DNA of 64,000 nucleotides from Polytrichum commune (Eukaryota > Streptophyta > Polytrichopsida > Polytrichales > Polytrichaceae), in NCBI GenBank assembly GCA_950295325.1, contig OX485804.1:25976001-26040000 (forward strand), read 5' to 3'. Below, in pieces: positions 26,320 through 38,400 of this stretch. The first letter of the stretch is position 1. Every line of letters begins with the position of its first letter. The notes beneath the pieces were generated by a model. The model worked only from the letters and a program-made list of their open reading frames with translations. It searched no databases and was not told the DNA's origin. Position numbers and translations under genes: made by a program.

Positions 26320-26953
26320 TCAAATCCAAGTCTCTTTAGTCCAGTTGTCTAAACCAAAACCGACAAGGTAGAATATTTGCTTACCAACTAAAATGTTGTA
26401 GTTGTTTACATCTGTCACCGCACACCTAAGAAAAAAAGGTGCGGGTGGATATTCAAACTTCACTTTGGAAGCTAAGTTGTAATGGCTCTTGAGTATAAAC
26501 AATGGCCCGCTCCACATGGCCAATGGATGTGACAATGGTAAATGGACAAGAAACCAAGTCGTCGGCTATCAATCGCAATTCTTGGGCAAGCCTTTTGCCA
26601 ATCAAAATTGGTTGTGCCTCCAAATCCATCATCACACACTGGGGAGCGACTTGAATAGCGTTGCCCCTAGCGTGACTAACTACTAAAATGTCGGTATCAT
26701 ACACCATATGCACGACGCCTAGTCGAATGCCTCGGCACTTGCGAGCAAATCTAGCAATGACATCAAACAGATAAGCTACTCCCGCAAATTCTAGTGAGTC
26801 GTAAGATATGGTCAGCCCTATGACAACTGAGGTGTGTGCGTCAAAAAACGTAATGGCCTCCGCTGCTAGCCTCGCTTGTTGTTTGGCCACCTCCTCGGTA
26901 TCCTCACTAACAGGGATGTTTGCAGTGGCTTGAATCACAGTCAGTGAAGACAA
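26320..26953 (-). pseudogene. Retroviral-type aspartic protease region
   Basis: Open for 167 codons in one frame (26453-26953), then continuing in another frame (to about 26320) with NILVGKQ and GFGLDNW. The position between gag and RT and the QPILIGKRLAQELRL stretch suit a retropepsin. The D-S/T-G active-site triplet appears as DLE, so it is probably inactive. The 26016-26292 segment continues the polyprotein. Confidence 0.6.
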
Positions 26954-27228
26954 TGATGCCTATCCTTCCAAAACTCTACCTGCTAGATGGAAAACCTTAG
27001 CAGGTTAGATGTCAGGTAATAACCACTCCATCGTTGTCAACAAAGGTGTGTGCAACAATTTGGATGCCGAATTCAAAGCCTCTATGCTTGAATTTTGACC
27101 ACTGACAGTTTGGACAACATCCGCCAATCCAAAAAATAATGATAGCCGTACCTTACCAATTTGATCGGCGGGACCATTATCTCGAGCTCACAAGCACTCC
27201 ATAAACTCCTTTGTCACAAAGGTGTGGC

Positions 27229-28200
27229 TCATGACACAGATTGAGCACGTGTCATAACTGCCAAACTAATCACTTCTCCCAAAACTCCGAACATATAATA
27301 ATATGGAATGGAAGAGTTAGCCTTAGTTCCGGATGGAGCCGGTAATTCTAAGATTTGGCCAGATAACACCAAATTCTTAAATCTCTCCTCCAAGGCGTCA
27401 ATCTTCGCCTCCAATGTTTTTCCCCGTTCAGAAGAAGGGCGTTTTTTTAGATAGAAAACGAAGAAATTTTCCATTGCATAATTATTTCGCCCACAGTGGG
27501 AACACTTCAACTGCTTTGATAAGAATTTATCAGCTTAAAGTCTTGGATTTGCTGCATTTGATCTCAATGGAAACTTTTTTATTCATCCTCCAAATGGAGA
27601 TGGAATTCATGTAAAGGATCAAAATTTAGTGAAACCCCTAAATAAGTTATTGCGCATGGGTAGCCTAGGTATAACATGAGAATGGACAAATCGGACTTGA
27701 CGTATTCGCGGATGCGGATGCGGAAGCAAGAACCTCCTTAAGTTCACCATGTAAATTTTTTTCCACATCCACTACAAAAACGTCCTCCGTTTGCTCCGTC
27801 TTAACCACAGGAGCGGCCAATGAACTGGAAAACGCGTCTTCCTTCAATGCGGCAACCAATTCCACTCGAGTCTCTCAAAATTACTTCACCTAGCGTAGCT
27901 CCATCCAATGAATATCCCTTCAATATTCATAAGTCTGGAGCGCTTTGTACTCCAAATGTTGGGGTAAAAACTTAAAAGCATATCAATCATTAAAAATGAT
28001 ATTGCATTGACGTTTCTCCCTCATTCACGTCTTAAACCGGATTTTCCAATCTTGTAAGGAAATGGACTCTGCTCAATCGGAAAAATTGGTTCTAGATGCA
28101 TTTTCGTGTCTTCTTATCCATATCGTCAAAGGTTCATATCTAAATAACGTAAGACCGAGTGGCACTCCACCACGCCGAGGTAGGCTGAAAAATTGGTGGT
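27229..28200 (-). pseudogene. gag remnant with a broken zinc knuckle
   Basis: At 27229-27510 (minus) the frame starts KCSHCGRNNYAMENFF. The spacing is that of a CCHC knuckle, but His and the last Cys are Tyr and Phe. Upstream, 27665-27865 holds an acidic segment of uncertain role. Assignment rests on position and the knuckle remnant. Confidence 0.5.
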
Positions 28201-28250
28201 GATTACAGGTGCAAGTCGTCTTTCACATTTTATCCCTTCGCCTTGATACC

Positions 28251-31200
28251 AGATTAATGTATCAACTCAACCTCATCATTAGGAAATACAAGCACCACCT
28301 ACTTAGTGCACATACAAGGATATTTTCGGTCATCACTCCGACCTCATTTCACGGTATTTTATCACAAACTAGCAAAATACAAAATGCTGGCAATTTCCAA
28401 CAACGTAGCCCGCCACGGGAGAAAGTGCTATAACGAAATACAAAAAACAATACAATTGCAGTATTGGATCATCTTTCCCAAACAATATTTAAGCAAAATT
28501 TGAAATTAACCGGACACAACAAACATCCACCTGCGGTTGGTGATCAAGCGTGAGGATCCATGTTGCCGTGAAAAAAAATTGCAATAAAACACATCTCTCA
28601 TTCCCCACTACAACATATAAAAATACATCCTTACAAAAATCCTTAGAATTGGTTTTTATAAACACAATTCAACCTAAGAATTATCTTCTTAGGTCGAATA
28701 GTGATCCGATGTGCCAAACAATTCTCAGTGTCAATCCCTCAACAATCATGTATATCACATCCCTAAATGAATCCCAATGTCAACCAAATTGCCTTCAAAA
28801 ATTCAAATGTGTGGTTGTTTAAGCTTTATTTTCTTTTTCTTTTTTATTTTTTTAACCAAAAGAAAAAGAAAATATCCTCTTATGCCAAATACCTCTCACA
28901 ACTTAATGTGAAGGAAGAGTGAGCCAACCGCAAGCTCGCCACAATCGCACATCCTCCGCGTGTTCCCAGATGCTTCCATGAACTTTTCCCGCGATGTTCG
29001 ACCCATAATTTCTCATAAGATGCTTATGAGGTCATCGAATTAACATTCGTAAATATTTAATCGACAACGTTTAAATGTTGAGACTAAGACGGCATCTATC
29101 GTCTTTGAGCCCCCAAATTTCATTGTTGATTAATGAATACATCATTGGCAAATGCTTTCGCAAAAGTTTGTGTTTCATGAATCTAATAATTTCACCTCTA
29201 AAAAAAAATTAAAAAATATGTATAAGTGTCCCCGACCCAAAATGGGGGGTTGCTGCCTGCTGACAGCTTGTTGCTGCTGTCACGCCCCACCACCGAATAG
29301 AAGACGGGAGGGCGGACAGGGGATCCGGCTCCTGGAGCCAACTCTTCTTATAAAGTTTTTTTTTTAATCAATTTCTCCTTCACTTAGAATCGAAAATTTG
29401 TTTTCAAAGCTCAATAGTATGAATTATTGCTTGCAAGCAATCAAATGACACAAAATTCTGTAGAAATTTCAATGATTTCTCACCACAATTCACCTTGATG
29501 TAATATTCACAAGCAAGTATTCTTCTTCTTATTACTTTAACAATCCACAGTGTTTCTTCGCTTCGACACTATGCAACTTCGTCATTCCTTGTCCTCACGC
29601 TCTCCCTTACGTGTTATATCTCAATAGTGAAGAAGAAAAGAAGAAAAATGAAGCATTCTTGCCAAGTGAGAAGGAAGAGAGTCAAACCTTAGCAAGAGCT
29701 CTAATTCTCTCTTCACATACATACAATGAGTCAAGTTATCTCTCACTCCACCACGGGAGAATCCAAGAATGTAAGTAAAGGGAGAAGAATTCAAGATTTA
29801 TTGCAGAAATATACAATCTTCACCTCACATAAGCTCTCTCTACACACTCACTCACAAGGCTTGACTTGGCAAGAATGCCAAGCCAAGAAGGAGGCTCCTC
29901 ACTTAGGAGCATCTCTCCAATTCCTAGGATTCATTCATCTAAATATAAATGAATGAAACCCCACAGATAAGGTGTGGCCGCCGACGCCGCATACCGTGAC
30001 AAATCGGGCACCTGTGTTTGAGCAGTAATGTAGTGAGGTGAGGCTTCAAGAACAAATTCCAAAACGGCATGTGTTTATTGGAGATTTTAGTAGTATTATT
30101 AGAATGATATGAATGATAGTAGTTGAATAATGTTATGATGAAGGCAAGGATAGCTTGCTTGAAAATGAAGAGACCTTCACTTGTCACTTTTGTAAGCGCG
30201 TATGCCACAAGAGAATGATTTCCGTTTGAGAGTCACCAAGGAGTCCAACTTATTGGAGAAGAGGTTCTCCCAATACAGGCCGTTGTAGGAGGGTAGGGTA
30301 CCTCCAATTCTTGGAGATTGTTGGTCACAGTCGGCAAATTACCAAGAGTGTTAGGCTATCATAACATTATTCAGATGAGCTTGCACGCTAGGTGGGGTCG
30401 GGATTAAGCCAATTTCTATTTGGAAGTATACTTAGTTTATTTTCACATCAGAGCAATGCATTGACAGATTTAGGCTACAAAACTCAGGTGAAGTACTACA
30501 TTGATATTATTAGAATGGGAAGGATGAAAGTAGTTGAACAATGTTACGATGAAGGCAAAGGATAGCTTACTTGAAAATGAAGAGACCTTCATTGGCCGAA
30601 TCAATCTAAGAGTATTGTATCTACAAGGATATCTTGGATTTATGCTCAAACATAGTATATGCCCATAAATTTGGGGCCTTTAGAGGCAAGCCAGTGCTTT
30701 GGGATTTTATCTAGAGATGTTGTTTCCCACCTCAATACATGACATTACTTAGTTGATGAGTTGTGTTCAGTTGTCTTGACTTCATGTTCAGTGTGTTTAC
30801 AGTGGGATTTTGGCATCCAAAGTCTTTATTCTCAAATTTGTTGGCAAGCCCATGAACACAGCTCATCGGCTTAGTTATGTTATGTGGGAAGAAAGTAGGC
30901 TACCAATTCACCAATAACAATAAGTCATTCTACCAAGCCATGACGATTTATGGTGGTAAAAGGATGTGTGATTTATGTTCTTTAAATTTTGTGTGGTCTT
31001 ATCCAATTCACATTTTCATTCATTGTTGTCATATGATAATAATTCTTAATGACTACCATGTCCATTCTTGTTAAGATTTGCATTCAATTTCAGGTTTTTA
31101 TAAATTGGAGGTTTTTGGAGTGCTATGGGCTCCCTTGAGTTTTGCTCTCCAAATTGTGGCCAAGTTATTATGCTCATGTTATCTGTTTGATGCAATCATT

Positions 31201-31608
31201 GGCTTATATGCTATGGATGATAAATTCAATGACTTTCCTATTGGACAATGAAAAGTAGATTTTATTTGCAGTACAATATTATGTAATTCATGAATTATAT
31301 TTTATATATGTAGTGGAGGCATTTGTCACATTAAATTGAAATTTTTAATGCTTTCAGGGCCAACATATTGCAGGTTTTCGCAAGAGTCAAATATGGTAAA
31401 CCCTCTTCATAAGAAGTTGCATGGGCCCTAGACTAGTGTTATAATGTGTGTCAAAACATGTGTAATTGTCTTGATTTCCCAGTGGAATGTGATCAACTTT
31501 GATCAACTAGGGCGTGTGAACTGTGAATCAAGAGTGGGGCCAAAAATTGCCCATGCAAAGTTATGGAGACAGCATGAGTAGGCAACTAATGCTTAGTGTC
31601 TTCCAATG
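28251..31608. other. Intergenic, repeat-derived, no gene seen
   Basis: This may include a decayed 5' LTR just above 28252, not confirmed. A direct repeat of about 95 bp occurs at 30089-30184 and 30502-30596. The region around 29700-30000 looks LTR-like in composition, but no partner was found. No open frame here has a recognisable domain. Confidence 0.5.
30089..30596. repeat. Direct repeat pair, about 95 bp, 413 bp apart
   Basis: 30089-30184 and 30502-30596 share strings such as GATAGCTTGCTTGAAAATGA (the second copy differs by one base) and AGAGACCTTCA, with a few substitutions and one indel. No coding sequence is involved. Confidence 0.85.
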
Positions 31609-31712
31609 AAAGGGGAGAACAGACCGCTAGTTACAGATAAACCAGTCGAGATTGAGAAATAACCAATCAAAGTTCAAGACTTCCGGAAAATTACCCATCA
31701 TTCTAGAGGATT
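31609..31712. repeat. Dispersed repeat family H, copy 3
   Basis: Matches the first 100 bp of copy 1 (CTAGTTACAGATAAACC, CAAAGTTCAAGACTTCCGG). It lies downstream of the metalloprotease stop codon (32428) and could be within or beyond its 3' UTR. Confidence 0.7.
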
Positions 31713-32427
31713 CTAGAGTAGAGGTGCCCATAACCAATGACTCAACAGATTCTGCACCCAAATTCGGAGAAGTATAAAGCGGCACATATTTAGTGTAGCC
31801 ACCCCACTGTCGATGACAAAGAGATAGAGTTGGTTCCTCGAAGCATCTCCACTTCACAGCCAGTACGATTCCTGGGTGCTTGTGCATGTCTCTTCCAAAT
31901 TCATATACCCTACTCAGCAAACCCAACTCCAGACAGATTGCAAATCCATCGACGTACAAAGCATTGATATCTATGCTGACACCTAAATGGAATGTTTGGA
32001 CTTGAAACAATTGATTGATTACTTGGTATGGCTATACACTCTATGAAAGTCATCCTCGCAGATTGAGTCAATCTACAGTAGTGGCTTTTAAATGAATCTG
32101 GCACTGCAACATGAATGCTGCAACATTTATCTTCCCACCCTCAGAACCCCATTTTGAAGGTAGAGAAATGTACAAAGAGGGAACTGATATGTGTGGCTTT
32201 AGGCTCCTAAATAGTCATGATGATGTTACATTTTACAGTTTGGATGGGTCCCTGACAAAAGTGCAGGGTACCCAACTTGTGAACGGCCTCAAAGAATTTA
32301 ACCTGGCCCCCTGGTATAAAAAAATTGATTGTTTTGAAAACTACCCGGGCGGTGGCGATGATCAAGGGGGATTAGATAGCTGGGGCAGCAGGTGTTTGGT
32401 GGCGCATAGAATTCAAGCTACGGTTAA
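31713..32427 (-). other. 3' flank / probable 3' UTR of the metalloprotease
   Basis: Sequence downstream of the metalloprotease stop on the minus strand. Plus-strand and minus-strand open frames here show no domain; part of one (31627-32010, minus) is family H repeat. No polyadenylation site could be fixed. Confidence 0.4.
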
Positions 32428-35400
32428 TTAGTTGCCTTCCAATAATACATTATGATCCCCTTTTCTCGGGGACCCCCGAGATGATAATTGACCCATGCGG
32501 TCTAAAAAAATGTCCCGGAAGCCTCTCGACGGGTTCCGCGCCGCCTTGAGCATGTTGAAGGGAATGGACTGTGCAGGTGGCTGCAACAGTAAAACATCGT
32601 CCGCATTTTCGGTTGGTCTTTTTGTACCCAGATTGTAAAGGCTGCCCCCCTCCAAGAACTCATCAGTGAGAACCACATAGGGTCCGTAGGACCACAACAT
32701 GTCTGATCTGTTGATGACGCCTTCACCACCAGTGCCGCCCAAGGAGACAAAGAAGAGCTTATTTGGGTGCCAACTAGATTGCCGCACAACTGCGAAAAGG
32801 GAGAATGTGATGAGCAAGAGGCAAAATGCAACAATGAGCAAAAGAGTGCTGAAGTGGAGCATCCACCATGCCGCAACTGCCCCATCACCTGTACACATCC
32901 CCTTGTCATTACTTCCTTCACCGCTGAAAAGGGTTCGATCGGAGCAGTCCAATCGTGCCCCACATGCGGTGTTGTAAGACTCACACGCGGAGTAGCAAAC
33001 ACGGAGCCGGTTGTCACCGTCCATGTCACACCGTTGGATTGAAATCTGTTCCATAATGTCATCACCTTATCAGATCCTTCGTACTCCCATCATCAGATCC
33101 AATACTTGCAGATCCAATTACCCTTTCAAGAGTACGACTTGATGTGTAGGCAAAAGAGTGACCATCTGGCTCTAGTACATTGACCAATATGGCTCCAAGG
33201 ATAGTTGTACATGTCAAAACTACCACAGTTCATACCGCAAAAAGTATGTGCACTCACAAGATACATGGTACTAGAGTTATCCTCTAACTCAGCATGACGT
33301 TTGGTCGGAAGATGGTTGTTTTGCATACAAGACCTTCCTTGTTCAGTAAGTTTTCGATGCATGCTTGGAGGGAGTGTGGAGGTTTGAACAAAGAAGATTC
33401 TATATTTATTCATTGAGGGTCAAACTCCCAAGAGGTGCTACACTGAATTTGGCCCTTGATGAATCGAAATAGGTTGCACAACCTCCAAATTCAAACAGTC
33501 TCCAACCATGACCCACAAGTGGTTTGATTTTGTATGCAAAGCAACCAATGAACGATCATACAGGACCCACTCCCGACAAAAAGTCCCATTGAGTTCCAGG
33601 ATAACTCTAATATCTAAATGTGGTCTGAAATATCTCATTTTTGTACAAATTATCACCCATCATATTGAGCTTACAATTTGGAAGAGGTCATGAAAGCTCA
33701 CCCAGCAAGCAAGACGCTTGGCTGCTGCAGCACAATACCCATTGTCAAAAATATTCAGGATGGGCCGACTGCTTGGGATGAGGCGGTTGTAATTAGGTGT
33801 TACAACGGCAGCCTCCAGTTGCTGAAGAATTGAGTTTTCGCTAGGGGCACAGTGTTGCCCTTGAGCATCAATCACTAACACATCTCCACACAAGGCCAGA
33901 CTGGAAATGAGGGCACTACTATTCTGGCACGTATAGCCAGCATAGTCAGAGCACCGGAACTCACAAACTCCATTGTCACAGACTCCTCCATGCAAGCTGC
34001 ATTGCTCATCACACCCAGCTGCACCGTACATACTTTTTTCTATTAAAGAGAGTTGATATACATAATTGAAGGAGATGAACCAACATCAGAGCCAGGTAGT
34101 CTGTGATGTCCATCAATCAATTTATCTTTCAGAGACAAGAACAATATGAACACCATTCAATGTAATCACCCACACCACAAATTTCCAAATGCGTAATTAT
34201 TACTTTCAAATTACACCTAGTGGTGTTTATGATGTAATTTATCTGTTTTTTTCTCACAACAGCTTTGTTAAATAGTAGTATAATGTGGCATACAACAGAT
34301 GAAAATACAAAAATTATGTAACGTTTACGACTGTGATTGGAAAATGTACAATGTTATACGAATATTTGATCATATTAACATTAAAAAAAAATGTACATTT
34401 GAAAATTTGTGATGCACAACTCCAGAGTTTCAAAACTTATTGTTGGGGAAATGAAGTACCTGTGGAGCAATCAACACCGGTGTAGCCTTGTTCACAGTCA
34501 CACATGCCATTATCTGTACAAGTTCCATGACCACTGCATCCTCCAGGACAAACACCTGGGACACCAATTTTCTCCACTGTTAGATAAACAAATGCAACAT
34601 TGTGGAGGGGAATGAAAATCCTAAGTGCATCTCCACAACTCCAATGAGATTATGAGAATGCTTTACTCTAAGATACAGGACACAGCTAAAGTTTTAGCCT
34701 TTAGAGGTATCCCTGTGATTTAACATTTCCGCCCCTACAATTATCAAGAAATTTAAACAAGAACATAACCTCAATACAGATATTCCACGGCCTGTTCACA
34801 GTTCCTCTCTCATCAAGAGTTCAATAGAACAAAGACTTACGTTCACTGCAGTGATCACCACTGTAACCAAGAAAACAGGTACATTTCCCATTGATACAGT
34901 CGCCATTTTGGTGGCAGTCATGTGGGCACTGCCCCGGCATAGATGGGACAGGGTCGTCACAAAGCTCATGATACATAGGGCAAATCAAGTCCCCTACAGA
35001 GATGTCCAGGAACTGTGTTAGTCTGTGAACTGCAAATATGTCTGAGACTCACTGGTGGTCTTCAGAAATTCGGCAAGTGAATGTAACACAATTTATGATG
35101 ATTATTAGAATGCTCTCTCCTACGATTTTTATCCAAAAGGAAATACTCATGAAGAAAGTCTTCTCACCATTAAAACCGGGGAACTCTATTTGGCCACCTT
35201 CTTTAGGGCAAGTCTTCCATAGGCCATCAACGGCAACCTACACAAAAAGGATATACCTTGGTCAGATTGAAGAAAGAAAGAAAGCATTTAATTAACCTCA
35301 CAAGCACTTCTAATAAAGTTAGCATATACCATATAGCATAAGTGGGCTAGATAACTCACTTGACAAAGACATAGATAATAAGTCAACAAATTTACCTTCC

Positions 35401-38400
35401 TGATGAATTTACAAAACAAATGAAAGATGGTGCAGACGCCAATACCTCTAAAGTGTGGTTAACACACCGATGTAGATAGCAACCATTTCCCTGTGTCATT
35501 GAGCCTCGCACGAACCCAGCACGCACCAAGGATGATGACATACACCTGCAAGTGGCATCTCACACAATGAGATCCTGTCATAGTTGGATACTGTAGATGG
35601 CTATCTGGTTCAACACTTTGGGTGCCAAATGTAATTCCCACACAGGGAATTTGTAGTGTCCCAACCAATGGGAAAAAACCATGTGGCAATTTTCTTTCAA
35701 AATTATATCTTATGTCAAACCGGATAGGAAACTACGCTATGCCTTAAGAGATAGTAAGAATGGCTACCACATTGGTGGCAGAGCATACCTGGAATCTGCA
35801 CCCCGCGTTTCCCCAAGCATTCTATCAGGAGCCCGAGCACTGTTGGTATCTATACAGGAACCGTCAGAGTATGCTACAAAGTAGGCACAGTAATCTGCTA
35901 GCGATGATTGACCTCCTAAATCCAACAAAATCCCCAACATTAGTAACAGAAATACCTGGAAACAAAAAAGCAATCGAATAGTATTTCAACCACACAGACT
36001 TACATAATTTTTCCACTTGGACACCAATATAAAAGCCAAGAAGCTGTTTTGAGTAAATTGTATACTGAAGTCACTGACTACACCAAATAATAACTTAGTG
36101 TTTCTCAGTCTTGAGTTGTATATTTAAGGCCTTGTATGTGATAAACCATCACTGAGCTGTTGAATAAAAAAAATTTAAAAATCCAATTGCAAGAACTTGC
36201 AAGCAAATCTTGTAGATAACTAAGGGCACAATATGTACCTTTGTTTGCCTCTGGGAAGTAACGTGCCCAAGGTGGTAAATCACCATTATAATTTACAATA
36301 GGGCAGTAACCTTCCGCTTCGCGGTTGAAAGTGCAGCCTGATAAAGAGTTGTTGTTGCAGTGGTAAGCTCCATTCCAATCGTCACATCTTGATGTGAGGA
36401 AATCAACTCCCTGCTTCCTTCCCCAGTCTAGATGCTCTGCCATGCTATAATTTGCTTTGTACCAACCACTGTCTTCCAATAGGGCTAATGTCATAGCCGA
36501 TACCACGGACCTCGTATCAACAGACCCTGTCATGATTTCGTTCATCAGCAACCGCTTCTCCCAGTGTGACCCTGGCGATACAAACATAATAGGATAGTTC
36601 AGCAAACCAGCACATTTTACAAGACAATCTTGCACATTCTAAGGAGCACTTTACACTAGAGCTTGAGGGCCCATGCCCATTGAAATTTAGAATTTCTCAT
36701 TGATGAAAAATGCCAAGACTGACCCACTTCACTTTACAGTAGAGCATGAGGGCCTAAGGGACCAAGGAAGCTTGAATAAATGAACAAACCTATATGGAGT
36801 CCTTCATGGCATGAAATGGATAATATTTCATGGTCTACCAAATTCTGCCTCAAGCCCTCAAAGAGATGGGTCTAACACAAAACAGTGAATGTAACACTTC
36901 AAGATCCACAACCCTTAAGTTATCATAACTTGTTATGTAGAGGGACCCATATTAGCATGCAGAAAGACTTATTCAGACAGCATAGATACCAAATAGATCT
37001 GTAAAGTACTCGTTTTTCATATAAATGAGTAGCTAGTGTAAGATAATCATACCAGCAGTGCCTCGTCCACCGCCATCTTCCAATTCCAATCCTGTGAAAC
37101 CCTGTGTGTACGCCTGTCAAGTATTCAAGGGGAAAAAGTACTATATCAACACAGTTTGTACTTGCACCCGTCTCTTTAACCAGTATTCCAATTCTTTTCT
37201 TCATCCCAGAAAGTAACACTCGTTTTTTCATAAATCATTCCGTTTCATCTCAAGATTTACTGATGCTAATATTAGTTCAACCCTTGCTGAAATATCCGAT
37301 TATGAACATATTCGGACTACAAACATAAGACTGGCTGAACTATAGTTCTGACAAATTGTAGCCCAAGGTGTTGACAATGAGGCAATGAAGAATACAAGAA
37401 AGGTGCTGGTAACCAAATTACCCCATAATGCTGCCGTGAATGCATGATGACCCTAGGTAACACTACGCGTGTAGCCATCCTTCCCAAATTAGCATCATAA
37501 ACTTGATCAACAACCTGCATGCAGAAAAGAAAGAAAAATAAATGAGTCACTTTCTTATTATTTCCAAGACTGTCTTCCATTACAAATCTGAGAATACTGC
37601 CTTCATCTTCTAGAACCTACTGCCAAAAGCTGTCCTTCATGTGCCTACCATAATTTAATACCACATCCCAATGGTTTCCAAAGAGGTCCATGTCAAAACA
37701 CCCAACTACGTCTAGCAATTTGTGACATAATAAAGAATACCACATACTTTGCACAAAACTCAATGTCAGATCTAATGGGGCTGGTGATCTGTTTCCAAAT
37801 AGGTTGATTTCTCCACTCAGTCCTGCCAAAGCCTAAATAGACTCAAAAGATGCAGATAAGTTGCACTATCCCGACCCAGAGTTCAAACCTTATTACGCCG
37901 TCGCTTGCGCTCATCTCGAAAATGTGCAAAGGCGTGTGGGTCAAATCCCAGAACGTGTATGACCTCATGTATCAGAGTGGCTGATAACAAGGTCTCAGCT
38001 TCAGCCGTAAGATGTCTTGGTGCTACATTCACATGCCCTGCACAACCAACACTTGGTAAGCTTCCATCCCTGGGCCAAGCCTTGCCTATCTATGCATGTG
38101 AGGAAATAGATAGCACTCATCTCAGCTTAAATGTGAGGATCTCATTGGAATTACCCTTTTAACTCAATAGGACTATTCCTGTCAAGAGTTGGTCCCCTAT
38201 GGTTTTCCATTGGTTGTTTAGCATACAAAACCAATAATTTATTTCCACTTATGGTGCATGCTCGAAAGTGGTCCTTGAATTTGAATGTAGGGCAACCTAT
38301 TTCCGTACGTGAGGACCAAACTCATTTTAGCACATGCATGCCAAAATGCCAAATAAGTTTGACCCTCAATGACCCAATATAGAATGTTTTTATTCATACC

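Larger units (their letters stand above)
21325..28250 (-). mobile_element. Degenerate Ty3/gypsy retrotransposon (internal region)
   Basis: Minus-strand coding similarity runs in the order gag (zinc-knuckle remnant), protease, reverse transcriptase, RNase H, integrase: the Ty3/gypsy order. A G13 run (21325-21337 on the minus strand) is a candidate polypurine tract. TGGTATCAAGGCG (28238-28250, minus) resembles a primer-binding site for initiator tRNA-Met. Between these marks lie about 6.9 kb. Stops and frameshifts occur in every domain and key catalytic residues are changed, so the copy is dead. LTRs were not identified. Confidence 0.85.

Noticed and set aside
31627-32010. 127-codon minus-strand frame sharing a C-terminal string with a frame at 49181-49396
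   Set aside because: The shared part is the family H repeat, not a conserved protein.
32502-33065. Open frames of about 90-190 codons overlapping the last metalloprotease exon
   Set aside because: They are other-frame shadows of exon 17, whose own frame has the Cys-rich region and membrane helix.
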